Assembly: GCA_028866155.1 (NCBI GenBank)
Contig: JAGWIT010000014.1
Span: 1-19,787, forward strand
DNA length: 19,787 bases
Direction of reading: 5' to 3'
Source: Patescibacteria group bacterium
Lineage (GTDB): Bacteria > Patescibacteriota > Minisyncoccia > Phycocordibacterales > SBAW01
The position numbers and the translations under genes were made by a program. Position 1 is the stretch's first letter, and the number at the start of each line of letters is the position of its first letter. The notes under the pieces were generated by a model. The model did no database searches and was not told the origin of the DNA. It worked only from the letters and a program-made list of their open reading frames with translations. Of the stretch, positions 1 through 6,961 are shown in pieces.

Positions 1-490
1 CGAGCACTTTGACCTTGCCGCGGCTCTCGTCCACCTCACCGACTTTGCCGTCGAGGTCTTTAAACGGCCCGTCGACAATCACGACCGAGTCGCCGACTTG
101 GAGATCGATAGCGTGCTTGACGGTGCCTTCGGTCGCCTGCATGCGGCCCAAAAGTTCATCCACTTCGGACTGCTTAAGCGGCACGGGGTTAACGCCCGAG
201 CCGACAAAGCCGGTGACTCGCGGCGTGTTGCGCACGACAAACCATGACTGGTCGTCCACAACCATGTCGACGAGCACGTAGCCCGGATACACTTTCTCCT
301 CCTCCTCGACGCGGCGGCCGCCCTTGATCTTGACGGTGCGCTCGGTCGGTACGACGACGTTAAAAATTTTGTCGCCGAGGCCGAGGCTCTCGATGCGCTG
401 GCGCAGGTTGCGCGCGACCGCGTTCTCGTATCCCGCGTAGGTGTGTATCGCGTACCACGCCCGGCCGACTGATGTGTCTTGTTTTGACAT
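1..490 (-). CDS. nusG: Transcription termination/antitermination protein NusG (3' end cut by window edge)
   Basis: NusG binds RNA polymerase and Spt5-like modulates pausing, Rho termination and coupling to ribosomes. The visible 163 codons begin MSKQDTS and reach the NGN-domain core early (WYAIHTYAGYE, residues 12-22), with the family motif VYPGYVLV in mid-protein and RNTPRVTGFVG before the linker. The KOW domain then starts (VGDSVVIVDGPFKDLDGKVG) and is cut at position 1; only the last few residues should be missing. The ATG at 490 directly precedes the conserved N-terminus. The gene follows secE by 37 bases in the same orientation, the classic bacterial secE-nusG order, and very probably shares the promoter at 763-791. 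No obvious Shine-Dalgarno sequence precedes it. Confidence 0.97.
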   Translation of the reverse strand, partial: MSKQDTSVGRAWYAIHTYAGYENAVARNLRQRIESLGLGDKIFNVVVPTERTVKIKGGRRVEEEEKVYPGYVLVDMVVDDQSWFVVRNTPRVTGFVGSGVNPVPLKQSEVDELLGRMQATEGTVKHAIDLQVGDSVVIVDGPFKDLDGKVGEVDESRGKVKVL

Positions 491-516
491 ATAAATTTTC
501 GTTGCTGCTTATATTT

Positions 517-534
517 AATTTAGCCAGCTAAATT
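517..534. repeat. Perfect 8-bp inverted repeat between secE and nusG
   Basis: Arms AATTTAGC and GCTAAATT are separated by two bases and overlap the secE stop codon. On the minus strand no T-run follows, so this is a weak intergenic hairpin rather than a convincing terminator. It could slow ribosomes or protect an mRNA end. Confidence 0.4.
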
Positions 535-698
535 ATTTTTTGAATTATCGCGCCGAAGATGTAGTCGAGAAGGCCGAGGTACACCGCGACCGCGAGCGAC
601 ACGGCGATAACGACGATAGTATAAACAACGGCCTGCTGGCGCGTCGGCCACGAAACGTGTCTCATCTCCGCCCTAACCTCTTTAAAATAGTTCCACAT
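528..698 (-). CDS. secE: Preprotein translocase subunit SecE (56 aa)
   Basis: SecE is the small clamp subunit of the SecYEG channel in the inner membrane. The product is 56 residues, near the minimum for single-span bacterial SecE. It starts MWNYFKEVRAEMRHVSWPTR, the amphipathic cytoplasmic helix with the near-invariant V-x-WPTR motif at residues 15-20. One membrane span follows at about residues 24-46 (VVYTIVVIAVSLAVAVYLG) and then a short tail ending QKII. The ATG at 698 is chosen because the conserved helix begins right after it. It lies just upstream of nusG, and both are read from the strong promoter at 763-791, leaving a leader of about 58 bases. The family identification is firm despite the small size. 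Confidence 0.93.
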   Translation of the reverse strand: MWNYFKEVRAEMRHVSWPTRQQAVVYTIVVIAVSLAVAVYLGLLDYIFGAIIQKII

Positions 699-762
699 GA
701 TGCATTAAGCTTATCTTATATTTTGGGCAATTTTAAAACCCCTCCCGGGGCCGTGTAGAGCC

Positions 763-791
763 ATACTAGCGCGCTTTTTTGGGGTTGTCAA
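763..791 (-). promoter_or_regulatory. Sigma70-type promoter for secE-nusG
   Basis: On the minus strand a perfect -35 TTGACA (786-791) is separated by exactly 17 bases from -10 TAGTAT (763-768, 5 of 6 to consensus). Transcription would start near 756, about 58 bases upstream of the secE ATG. The leader carries a GC-rich CCCC-GGGA-GGGG hairpin followed by TTTTAAAA at about 733-752, which could act as a weak attenuator or stabilising hairpin (inference). Confidence 0.8.
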
Positions 792-859
792 CAAATAGGA
801 CACCTCGAAAAAGTAAGAGAGTTTCAATTTCTCATCGTGCAGGAGCTGATAAAAAACGT

Positions 860-1717
860 TTACCGGATCTCGTAGGTGATGGTCACGTCGTCGGTGATGG
901 TGTTTTGGCCTGGCGAGATTTCGGGAGACGGGGCCGCCGATGCACCGGTGCTGGCCGCCATCGAGTATACCCTCGGCACTATGCCCCCGGAGCTTTCGTT
1001 AAACGAGACCACGCGCACCAGCGTGACGCCTAAGCTTTTGGCGAGCGTGTCTGCTTTGCTTTTGGCATCGGCAATCGCTTTGTCGCGCGCTTGGTTTTGC
1101 GGCGCGTTGGGATCGTCGAAGGTAAATTGCAAGCCCGAGATATTGCTGGCGCCTTTGGTGCCAACTCCTGCGAGCAGGTCGCCCGCTTTGGTGAGATCGC
1201 GCGCCTTCACGGTGGTCGTTTGACTGGCCTCATAGCCGATGAGCACTTGTTTGCCGGGCGGGCAGTAGATGGTCGAGCCTGACGATACGCTATTGACCGG
1301 CGCGGGCGCTACCGCGCCTTGACCCGGCGAAGCAGGTTGAGGGCAGGCTGCATTTTGATACTCATACTGCGGGTAGACCGAGTAGCCGCTCGTTTGGATG
1401 TCATTGGCGCTCACCCCCGCGCTCTTGAGGTAGTCGGTTATCGCGTTGCTTTTGGCGGTGGCATCGGCCTGCGCGGCGGCGACGGTAGCTTTGTCGGATA
1501 CGACGCTATAGGTAAAGGTCGCTAGATCGGGTGTCGCAAAGATCTCGCCACGACCCGACACGCTGATGGTGTTGGCGGCGGTAATCCCCGCGCCGATGTA
1601 GCGCATGCTTTGAAGCCCCGACACCACCTCTACGCCGAGGAATGCGACCAGAAGCCACAAAACCACTACCACCGCGCGGCGCACCTGCATGCCGTCTTGC
1701 CCTTCAAAAAAAGCCAT
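860..1717 (-). CDS. SIMPL (DUF541) domain protein, membrane-anchored
   Basis: This 285-residue protein has a cytoplasmic N-terminus, one hydrophobic anchor at about residues 15-35 (VVVVLWLLVAFLGVEVVSGL) and a long extracytoplasmic part. That part opens with ISVSGRGEIFATPDLATFTY, the signature start of SIMPL/DUF541 proteins (BP26/YggE family). The Q-T-SGYSVYPQYEY stretch in the first half and SKADTLAKSLGV in the second half also fit the family. A Gly/Pro/Ala-rich insertion with two cysteines (CPQP and YCPPG) lies in the middle. Family members form oligomeric envelope rings and have been linked to oxidative-stress tolerance, but the exact role is not known. It is the last gene of the minus-strand cluster, 37 bases after the DsbA-like gene, so its two cysteines might be client residues of that oxidoreductase (inference). 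Confidence 0.88.
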   Translation of the reverse strand: MAFFEGQDGMQVRRAVVVVLWLLVAFLGVEVVSGLQSMRYIGAGITAANTISVSGRGEIFATPDLATFTYSVVSDKATVAAAQADATAKSNAITDYLKSAGVSANDIQTSGYSVYPQYEYQNAACPQPASPGQGAVAPAPVNSVSSGSTIYCPPGKQVLIGYEASQTTTVKARDLTKAGDLLAGVGTKGASNISGLQFTFDDPNAPQNQARDKAIADAKSKADTLAKSLGVTLVRVVSFNESSGGIVPRVYSMAASTGASAAPSPEISPGQNTITDDVTITYEIR

Positions 1718-1754
1718 AGGTTAGCTTAGATAAATAAATAATAATAAACTATAG

Positions 1755-2456
1755 CTACTGACTCGCGAGAGCCTGATTTATTACCGACTGGAGCTGGGCC
1801 TCGGGCACGGCGCCCGAGACCGGGTATTGCTTGCCTGTTTTGGTGTTGATGACGACCGTGTAGGGCGTGCCGTTGCCGCCGTTGTTCTCGGCTTCGGCTA
1901 TCTGCCCCTCTATCTTTGTTTGGTAGGTGCTCGATGCGACGCACGCATTATATTGCGTCATGTTAGCGCCCAATTTTTGCGCCTCCGCGCTAAAGAAGCT
2001 CGTGCCGATTTCGCTCTGGTTGTTGAAATCGTCGCCGGCAAACGACCACCACGCGCTATTGCCAAGCTGAGCCGCGAGGCATTCGGCGGCTTCTGCCGCA
2101 GGCAGTGCGTTGGGATGGATTTGGTAGAGCGGGAACTCGCGCATCACCCACGCTACCTGGCCGTTGCTTTTCTGAACGATGTCCTTGAGCTCGGGGTATA
2201 TCAGCTGGCAGTACGGGCATTGAAAGTCGGAGTACTCCACCAAGACAATGGGCGCTTGCGGCGAGCCCTGGATGTGGTCGCTCGAGGACGGCGCGGGCAC
2301 TTCTGCAGTCGCGGTAGCGCCGGTGCCTCCCGCTGCGGCTGCGGCGGATTGTGCCGCCGGATAACGGTTTACAAAAACAATAGCGCCGGCGATGAGAACA
2401 CCCGCGGCAACGATTGAAATAGAGGGGGAAAGCTCAAATTTTTTTTGGTCGGACAT
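1755..2456 (-). CDS. Membrane-anchored DsbA-like thiol oxidoreductase
   Basis: A 233-residue protein with one N-terminal membrane anchor (about residues 12-30) and an Ala/Gly-rich linker (about 34-58) leading to a DsbA-like thioredoxin-fold domain (PF13462-type). The domain starts HIQGSPQAPIVLVEYSDFQC. The redox motif is CPYC at residues 80-83, and the conserved cis-proline is P198 in GTPYTVV. Such proteins form or shuffle disulfide bonds outside the cytoplasmic membrane. Two further cysteines (about 126 and 172) lie in the helical insertion. No DsbB or VKOR partner is present in this window. The gene follows mscL by 16 bases in the same direction and precedes the SIMPL gene, so they are probably one transcript. 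Candidate substrates are the cysteine-containing LPxTG protein at 17580 and the SIMPL protein (inference). Confidence 0.9.
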   Translation of the reverse strand: MSDQKKFELSPSISIVAAGVLIAGAIVFVNRYPAAQSAAAAAGGTGATATAEVPAPSSSDHIQGSPQAPIVLVEYSDFQCPYCQLIYPELKDIVQKSNGQVAWVMREFPLYQIHPNALPAAEAAECLAAQLGNSAWWSFAGDDFNNQSEIGTSFFSAEAQKLGANMTQYNACVASSTYQTKIEGQIAEAENNGGNGTPYTVVINTKTGKQYPVSGAVPEAQLQSVINQALASQ

Positions 2457-2472
2457 GAAGCTGATTATATCA

Positions 2473-2916
2473 CTATCTGCCTTCTTTTGTCTTCAGAGCC
2501 GACGTTTCGGTCGGCTCTCCGACTCGACGTCGGAGCAAATCGCGTATTTCTTCGAGCAGGCGCTCCTGCGCGGGCTTTTCTTCTTGAGGTACCGCCTTCT
2601 CGCCTTGGCGGAAGATGCGCTTGCGCGCGCTTGATATCATTCTGAATACGATAAATATCGCGAGCGAGATGACAAAGAAGTTGATGATGGTCTGGATAAA
2701 ATTACCGTAGCGCATGACGAGCCCGTCGTGGAGCGTGAACACGAGCGTTTTAAAATCGACGTTGTTGGTGAGGAGCCCCAAGAGCGGCGTGATGATGTCG
2801 CCCACCAGCGAGTTGATTACTGCGCTAAAAGCGTTGCCGACGACGACCGCGATAGCCAAATCGAGCGCGTTGCCTTTGACCGCGAAGTTTCTGAATTCTG
2901 ACCAAAATCCTTTCAT
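2473..2916 (-). CDS. mscL: Large-conductance mechanosensitive channel MscL
   Basis: MscL is the pentameric inner-membrane emergency valve opened by membrane tension during osmotic downshock. The 147-residue product (E. coli 136) starts MKGFWSEFRNFAVKGNALDLA. This is the amphipathic N-terminal helix plus TM1, with the small-residue pore pattern AIAVVVGNAFSAVINSLVGDIITPL. A periplasmic loop follows, then TM2 (FIQTIINFFVISLAIFIVF, about residues 73-92). The charged cytoplasmic helix ends LLEEIRDLLRRR, the usual MscL C-terminal bundle, and a short extra tail makes up the added length. Its ATG overlaps the stop codon of the upstream DUF1003-like gene (ATGA at 2913-2916), which implies translational coupling. 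Confidence 0.96.
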   Translation of the reverse strand: MKGFWSEFRNFAVKGNALDLAIAVVVGNAFSAVINSLVGDIITPLLGLLTNNVDFKTLVFTLHDGLVMRYGNFIQTIINFFVISLAIFIVFRMISSARKRIFRQGEKAVPQEEKPAQERLLEEIRDLLRRRVGEPTETSALKTKEGR

Positions 2917-3371
2917 ATATTTTGCTTCTGTTGCAACCGTTCTACATCCTGTATTAATTTTTGCAAGCCGGTATGAATTTGATCGAGTGTGGCTTTTTGC
3001 TGGGACTTGTGCGCTTCGTCCTCTTTCTCTTCCTCGCTCATCTCTTCGACATCCTCGGCGAGCTCGCCGACATCCTCCTGAATTTCATCGATGTCTCCTT
3101 GGATTTCGTCGATATCCTGCTCGACTTCCTCAAGACTCTCGCGCTGATAGTTAACGGTCATCTGGATAAAGAGCGCCAGGTAAATAGCCTCGAGCGACAC
3201 GGCGGTGTTGAGCACTAAAATAACGACATCGAACGAAAAAACTCCTTTTATCAAAACAAGTATGGCGGTGATAAAAAGTATCGTGTGGATGATTATCGAC
3301 TGCGGCGAGCCGACCCAGCGCGTGACGGCCATGGCGGTGTTATGCAGGCGGTGTCTCGGGTTGATGTCCAT
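2913..3371 (-). CDS. Two-TM membrane protein with heptad coiled coil (DUF1003 / low-affinity iron permease-like)
   Basis: The 152-residue product has two membrane spans (about residues 24-44 and 48-70: IIIHTILFITAILVLIKGV and VVILVLNTAVSLEAIYLALF). The pattern L-N-x-x-V-SLEAIYLALFIQMT resembles DUF1003 and low-affinity iron-permease-like proteins. The cytoplasmic part opens with four clean heptads, DIDEIQG-DIDEIQE-DVGELAE-DVEEMSE, so the protein should oligomerise through a coiled coil. A very acidic stretch and a second helical tail follow. The ATG at 3371 is preferred because GAGAAAG sits at Shine-Dalgarno distance; an in-frame TTG at 3386 would add five residues. The stop overlaps the mscL start. 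The biochemical role is unknown, but coupling to mscL suggests work at the stressed membrane (inference). Confidence 0.8.
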   Translation of the reverse strand: MDINPRHRLHNTAMAVTRWVGSPQSIIIHTILFITAILVLIKGVFSFDVVILVLNTAVSLEAIYLALFIQMTVNYQRESLEEVEQDIDEIQGDIDEIQEDVGELAEDVEEMSEEEKEDEAHKSQQKATLDQIHTGLQKLIQDVERLQQKQNI

Positions 3372-3422
3372 AAAAATCTTTCTCAAATTCTAACGCATCT
3401 CACGCAGTTGTGCTACGCTGAT

Positions 3423-3451
3423 TTTATACACATTAAAGGCGCGGCTGCCAT
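3423..3451 (-). promoter_or_regulatory. Probable sigma70 promoter of the DUF1003-like/mscL/dsbA-like/SIMPL cluster
   Basis: On the minus strand -35 ATGGCA (3446-3451, 4 of 6) and -10 TATAAA (3423-3428, 5 of 6) are separated by 17 bases. The predicted leader is about 45 bases, ending at the ATG at 3371. It is the only good candidate ahead of the four same-strand genes. Confidence 0.45.
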
Positions 3452-3465
3452 CGTGACCGGACCCT

Positions 3466-3523
3466 CGGGCGGGATAGGATTGCTCTCGCGCTGCGAGAGC
3501 GCCCGGAGCACAGGTAACGTGCT
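3466..3523. other. Structured intergenic element (nested hairpin plus second hairpin)
   Basis: The gap 3372-3529 holds a compact fold. An 8-bp perfect stem GCTCTCGC/GCGAGAGC (3482-3489 with 3493-3500, loop GCT) is nested inside an outer CGGGC/GCCCG stem (3466-3470 with 3501-3505). The outer stem leaves an 11-base one-sided bulge GGGATAGGATT on the plus-strand reading. A second 5-bp hairpin AGCAC/GTGCT (3507-3511 with 3519-3523, loop AGGTAAC) follows. It begins 7 bases past the stop of the coiled-coil gene at 3530, so on the minus strand it may be a 3'-end or termination structure. No U-tract follows, so a small structured RNA is also possible. Confidence 0.4.
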
Positions 3524-3529
3524 GAATTA

Positions 3530-3916
3530 TTAATATGTTTGCGATGCGCCTGCTTCTTTAAGCAATTGCTTATCCATCGCAAGCGTGCGCTGGTGTTCTT
3601 TAAGTTCAGAAATAGTGATGCGTTGCTCTTGCACGAGCATATCAAGGCGGGCAGTCTCATTTTCTATCGCGTGAATTTGTTCTTGGACCGCCTCTCGGGC
3701 CAGAGCGTCGAGCTTTTTCTCGCGCATGTCTTCCCTAAACTGCTCCAGCGCCGCACGCAACTGCATGGCGCGCTCTTCACAGTCGGCGGTATATGCTTCG
3801 GCTTCTTTGAGCGTCTTTTCGTTCAACGCTATCTGCGCAGCGTATGCTTCGACGCGCGCCTTTTGCCCCTCCTGCGGCGTTTTAACACGAAGGGGAGATG
3901 ACTCGTTGCTTGGCAT
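3530..3916 (-). CDS. Small soluble coiled-coil protein, unknown function
   Basis: I do not recognise a family. The 128-residue product is almost entirely charged helix: Glu/Lys/Arg/Gln/Ala-rich from about residue 12 to 120, with leucines and isoleucines at heptad-like spacing (for example LRAALEQFREDMREKKLDAL and MLVQEQRITISELKEH). There is a single cysteine (CEERAMQLR) and no signal peptide or membrane span. It starts MPSNESSP at an ATG 40 bases downstream of the stop of the hybrid sensor kinase, same strand, so it may share that transcript. Possible roles include a scaffold or adaptor, but nothing in the sequence fixes this. Confidence is that this is a real gene, since the long helix is preserved over its full length. 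Confidence 0.7.
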   Translation of the reverse strand: MPSNESSPLRVKTPQEGQKARVEAYAAQIALNEKTLKEAEAYTADCEERAMQLRAALEQFREDMREKKLDALAREAVQEQIHAIENETARLDMLVQEQRITISELKEHQRTLAMDKQLLKEAGASQTY

Positions 3917-3956
3917 AACGTCATAGTAACATCTACTTCACAGGGTTTTATTGGAT

Positions 3957-6305
3957 TTACTTTATTTTCATCAGCATCTTCTCAACCTCGGCAACGCTGA
4001 TGGGCTTGGTGAGATGATAGACAAACCCCGCCTCCCGCGCCCTGCGCTTGTCTTCTTCCTGTCCATAGCCGGTAAGCGCTATAAGCGCGGGCGGAGAGGC
4101 AACCTCGCGTACGATGAGCCGCGCAAGATCGTAGCCATCCACCTCCGGCATGCCGATGTCGAGCAGTATGACATCGTAGCCGTTTGCCGCTTCTATAAGC
4201 GCGGTACGCCATCCATACGCGAGTGCAACCCGGTGGCCCCTGCGTTCAAGCAGCATGCCAAGGCTTTTAGCAGCGGATTCGTTGTCGTCGACGATGAGAA
4301 TTCGAAATCGCTTTTCCAATTTCTGGTGAGCGGGAACAGGAGCCTGCATCGGCAGTTGCACGGCCCGCGGGACGGGCAGGCGTATGACAAATTCGCTACC
4401 CTTATTCTCTCCCTCGCTCAACACCTCAATGGTGCCGTTGTGCATCTCGACAAGCCTCTTGGCAAGAGAAAGCCCGATTCCGAGCCCTGTTCCTACAGTA
4501 GTAGTAGTTTTACCCTGCACGAACATTTCGAATATTTTGTCGCGCATATCCTTCGGAATACCGATGCCATTATCTTTGATACTCACCGCAACAGATTTTC
4601 CTTCCTGCACGCAACGCATCTTTATTACTCCGCCCGTACGGGTATATTTAAGCGCGTTTGACAGCACATTCACGAAAATCTGCGAAAGACGCAGCGGATC
4701 CGCTTGTATCCAGACGGGCTCCTCCGGCATCGAGAGACTGAGCTGATGCTGTTTGTTCTGTGCAAACGGCATGACGCTCTCAATCGCGCGGCGCAGTATT
4801 GTCTGAATCGCGATAGTTTCTTTCTGCAGTTTAAATTTCTTACGCGTAATACGACTCACATCGAGCAGGTCGTCGAGCAAGCGGGCAACGATCTTCAAAT
4901 GGGTATGCGCCATCTCAACGATGCCCAGCGTCGATGGATGATTCGCACCCTGCATTTCTATGAGCTCCATCGAACTGATGTCCGGCGATAAGGGGTTGCG
5001 CAGTTCGTGCGAGAGTACGGCGATAAATTCGTCTTTCTTGCGGTCGGACTCGGCAAGCTCCGCCGCATGAGCTTTGAGCTTCTCATTCACGGTTGAAAGC
5101 TCATTGGTCCGCTCCTCGACCAACTTCTCAAGGTTTCCCCTATACGTAGCAAGTTCTTCCTCAGCCTTTTTCTTGTCGGTAATGACGAAGCGCACCGACA
5201 CGTACCGCTCCGGAGCGCCGTTCTCTCCCATAATGGGAGCGATGCTTGTGTCCACCCAATAATAGGAGCCATCCTTGGCGCGATTCTTTATTTCCCCGCG
5301 CCAGATATGTCCACTCGATATGGCGTGCCACAGTTCACGATAGAATTCTGCAGGATGGTGGCCCGACTTCAAGATACGGTGGTTTTGTCCTATCAACTCC
5401 TCACGACTGTATTTGGACACCTCGACGAATTTGTCGTTCACGAAGACTATCGTGCCGTCGGCGTCGGTCTTGCTCACGATAGCGGTCTTATCGAGTACCT
5501 CTAGAAGCCCCTCAAAGGGGGGCGCACTCAGGTGCGCTGCCTTATCGAGATTTTTGATGCTCGCTATCGCGGAATCAACATGGTGAGGCTTGGGTGACGA
5601 GCCATATCCCTCATATTCTTCATAGGAGATGTCCACATCTTTAACCTTCAAATCCGCGAGCATGGCGCGCACCGACACAACCATATCCGGCGGCCCTGCG
5701 AGTTGCCAGAGCGGATGCTCTCCATCCGATTTCCGCACATATTTTTTGAGCACTTTGGTTTCAATGCGACCTCCAAATATCTCAAGAAATGTGAAGTTCT
5801 TTTTGTGCTTGCGCGCGAGCTGACGCAGCTCAGAGAGAAAGGGTTCCTGTGTCGGATGCGAGGTGCTCCACAGCAAGGTGATGCGGCGATTCTGTTCATT
5901 TGCAAGGGCATATTGAATTTTCGATGCAAATGCGGTAATGCCGATACCTCCCGCTATAAAAATGAGCGGGATCGATGGAACAGAAGGCAATGTCAGTGTG
6001 CCATGCGGGCCCAAGACCGTTACTTTCTCCCCTATAGGGAGCGACAGAAGGGTCTGCTTGAAGCCGCTTAATTTCTTGGAGTCGGATCGAAACACGATAA
6101 CGATGTTTTTGCCATTGGGAAGCGACGCTATGCTGAAGTCGCGAGACGCACCTCGCGCATCGGGCGCCTTGAGCTCGGACAGAACAATGCGCACGTATTG
6201 TCCCGGCTCAAAATCAAACGCGTTTCCGTCAAATTCAAAGGTAACTTCGGCAACCCCGCGTGCGATTTCCCTCCTCTTACTGATGGGGAGTTGTAGGAAA
6301 TACAT
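3957..6305 (-). CDS. Ferredoxin-reductase-like / PAS / hybrid histidine kinase / receiver fusion protein
   Basis: This 782-residue soluble protein joins four modules. Residues 1-235 are an FNR-like flavin oxidoreductase: FAD-binding R55-D-F-S58 (usual R-x-Y-S), phosphate-loop LGPHGTLTL (about 98-106), nucleotide-binding G119-GIGIT, and AGPP at 203-206. Residues 265-385 are a PAS domain (GTIVFVNDKFVEVSKYSREEL, HRILKSGHHP, WRGEIKNRAKDGSYYWV). A coiled linker (385-425) leads to a HisKA box with phospho-acceptor H433 (LSHELRNPLS). The ATPase has N-box N550, G1 DNGIGIP (578-584) and G2 GTGLGIGLSLAKRL (605-618). A receiver domain (667-782) has acidic pair D673/D674, phospho-acceptor D716, T745 and K767. 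No membrane span or DNA-binding output is present. It probably reads redox or NAD(P)H state through its own flavin and passes phosphate to another protein (inference). The ATG at 6305 precedes the first FNR strand directly. Confidence 0.9.
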   Translation of the reverse strand: MYFLQLPISKRREIARGVAEVTFEFDGNAFDFEPGQYVRIVLSELKAPDARGASRDFSIASLPNGKNIVIVFRSDSKKLSGFKQTLLSLPIGEKVTVLGPHGTLTLPSVPSIPLIFIAGGIGITAFASKIQYALANEQNRRITLLWSTSHPTQEPFLSELRQLARKHKKNFTFLEIFGGRIETKVLKKYVRKSDGEHPLWQLAGPPDMVVSVRAMLADLKVKDVDISYEEYEGYGSSPKPHHVDSAIASIKNLDKAAHLSAPPFEGLLEVLDKTAIVSKTDADGTIVFVNDKFVEVSKYSREELIGQNHRILKSGHHPAEFYRELWHAISSGHIWRGEIKNRAKDGSYYWVDTSIAPIMGENGAPERYVSVRFVITDKKKAEEELATYRGNLEKLVEERTNELSTVNEKLKAHAAELAESDRKKDEFIAVLSHELRNPLSPDISSMELIEMQGANHPSTLGIVEMAHTHLKIVARLLDDLLDVSRITRKKFKLQKETIAIQTILRRAIESVMPFAQNKQHQLSLSMPEEPVWIQADPLRLSQIFVNVLSNALKYTRTGGVIKMRCVQEGKSVAVSIKDNGIGIPKDMRDKIFEMFVQGKTTTTVGTGLGIGLSLAKRLVEMHNGTIEVLSEGENKGSEFVIRLPVPRAVQLPMQAPVPAHQKLEKRFRILIVDDNESAAKSLGMLLERRGHRVALAYGWRTALIEAANGYDVILLDIGMPEVDGYDLARLIVREVASPPALIALTGYGQEEDKRRAREAGFVYHLTKPISVAEVEKMLMKIK

Positions 6306-6331
6306 GGATGAAATGGTAGCACTTGCCGTCT

Positions 6332-6360
6332 AGTATCTCCATAGCAATTCTGAATGGAAA
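6332..6360 (-). promoter_or_regulatory. Weak candidate promoter of the FNR-PAS-kinase gene
   Basis: TTTCCA (6355-6360) and GATACT (6332-6337) are 17 bases apart on the minus strand, each 4 of 6 to consensus. The predicted leader is about 20 bases. This is the best match in the short gap, but it is weak. Confidence 0.25.
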
Positions 6361-6381
6361 ATGAAGATTTTTTTATAAGTT

Positions 6382-6503
6382 GAAAAATCTAGGCCGAGGA
6401 CGCAGCTAATCGAGCCATTGATTATCTCGAGGCCCTCTCGAATTCCGAGTACATGGCGGGAGTGAAGGAAAAACTTGCTATGATTAACACGTATCTTGCA
6501 TGA
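6382..6503 (+). repeat. Composite array repeat, copy 1 (core plus antitoxin-like 3' end)
   Basis: First member of the repeat family that separates the accessory genes. It starts with AAAAATCT followed by a diverged G-rich core (AGGCCGAGG, matching GGGTCGGAGG in other copies). It continues into a coding-like tail, GCTAATCGAGCC..., that aligns with copy 4 at 8023. The T-arm-like segment seen in copies 2, 4 and 5 is absent. It ends exactly on the start of the DUF488 gene. Confidence 0.65.
6393..6503 (+). pseudogene. Truncated antitoxin-like frame, 3' fragment fused to DUF488 start
   Basis: The frame reads AEDAANRA, then IDYLEALSNSEYMAGVKEK, then LAMINTYLA and stop. It matches the frame at 8023 in 15 of 23 residues, and about half of the shared residues use different synonymous codons. 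That points to an old protein-coding family rather than a recent DNA copy. The pattern A-I-D-Y-L-E-x-L-S-x-x-x-Y-M-x-G-V-x-E resembles the C-terminus of small type II antitoxins (Phd/RelB-like); that assignment is my inference. Going upstream in frame one meets TAG at 6390 and TGA at 6381 before an ATG at 6354, so it is broken or only a leader. Its TGA overlaps the DUF488 ATG (ATGA, 6500-6503). Confidence 0.55.
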
Positions 6504-6847
6504 TCAAAATTAAACGCGCATACGAGAAAGCTTCTCCCAAGGACGGCCATCGCATCTTGGTCGACCGTTTGTGGCCTCGAGGAGTTTCGAAGAGCAAGTT
6601 GCGCTTGTATCGCTGGGAAAAGGATCTTGCGCCATCGACCGCTTTGCGAAAGTGGTTTAATCACGACCCGAAGAAGTGGGCGGGCTTCAAACGAAAGTAT
6701 CGGGCGGAACTTCGAAAACAGGTCCCGCTGATAAAAGAATTTCGAACTTTGAGCAAGCAGCACATGATTACTCTTATTTATGCCGCCAAAGATGAGGAGC
6801 ACAATGAGGCTGTCGTGTTGGCCCAGCTGTTATGCCGACTCAAATAA
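6500..6847 (+). CDS. DUF488 family protein (YeaO-like)
   Basis: The 115-residue product carries the complete DUF488/YeaO signature. It starts MIKIKRAYEKASPKDGHRIL and continues VDRLWPRGVSKSKL, then WEKDLAPSTALRKWFNHDP, then a Trp/Phe-Lys-Tyr segment (WAGFKRKYRAEL), and ends with ITLIYAAKDEEHNEAVVLAQ. The family is widespread, small and soluble, and its biochemical function is unsettled. The length is normal, so the gene is probably intact. Its ATG overlaps the stop of the antitoxin-like fragment, suggesting translation by re-initiation. It is the first gene of the plus-strand accessory array and lies opposite to the sensor-kinase gene. Confidence 0.93.
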   Translation: MIKIKRAYEKASPKDGHRILVDRLWPRGVSKSKLRLYRWEKDLAPSTALRKWFNHDPKKWAGFKRKYRAELRKQVPLIKEFRTLSKQHMITLIYAAKDEEHNEAVVLAQLLCRLK

Positions 6848-6854
6848 CTTTCTA

Positions 6855-6920
6855 GTTCGATTCCCGTCACGCCGTCGCCGGAAACGTTGTCTTGAACAAA
6901 AGCTCGAAAAACCTGTGGCT
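6855..6920 (+). repeat. Composite array repeat, copy 2 (T-arm-like segment plus diverged core)
   Basis: Starts 8 bases after the DUF488 stop with GTTCGATTCCCGTCACGCCG, matching copies 4 and 5, then TCGCCGGAAA, CTTGAACAAAAG and a diverged core around 6905-6920 (CGAAAAACCTGTGGC). The antitoxin-like tail is not recognisable. The remaining 40 bases up to the cupin gene show nothing clear, although the cupin start is again ATGA. Confidence 0.6.
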
Positions 6921-6961
6921 TCAGTAAAAACTCATGAGGCTATTCTTACACTAAATACACT

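Noticed and set aside
3430..3475. SRP RNA-like stretch (GGTCCGG ... GGCAGCC on minus)
   Set aside because: Only two short blocks resemble the SRP RNA apical domain; the GGAA tetraloop and its closing stem are missing.
3951..4661. Long open frame on plus opposite the sensor kinase
   Set aside because: It mirrors the well-supported kinase and receiver domains on the other strand and has no recognisable motif of its own.
6354..6503. UGA read as an amino acid to extend the antitoxin-like frame upstream
   Set aside because: A TAG follows in the same frame at 6390, and several intact genes in the window end with TGA.
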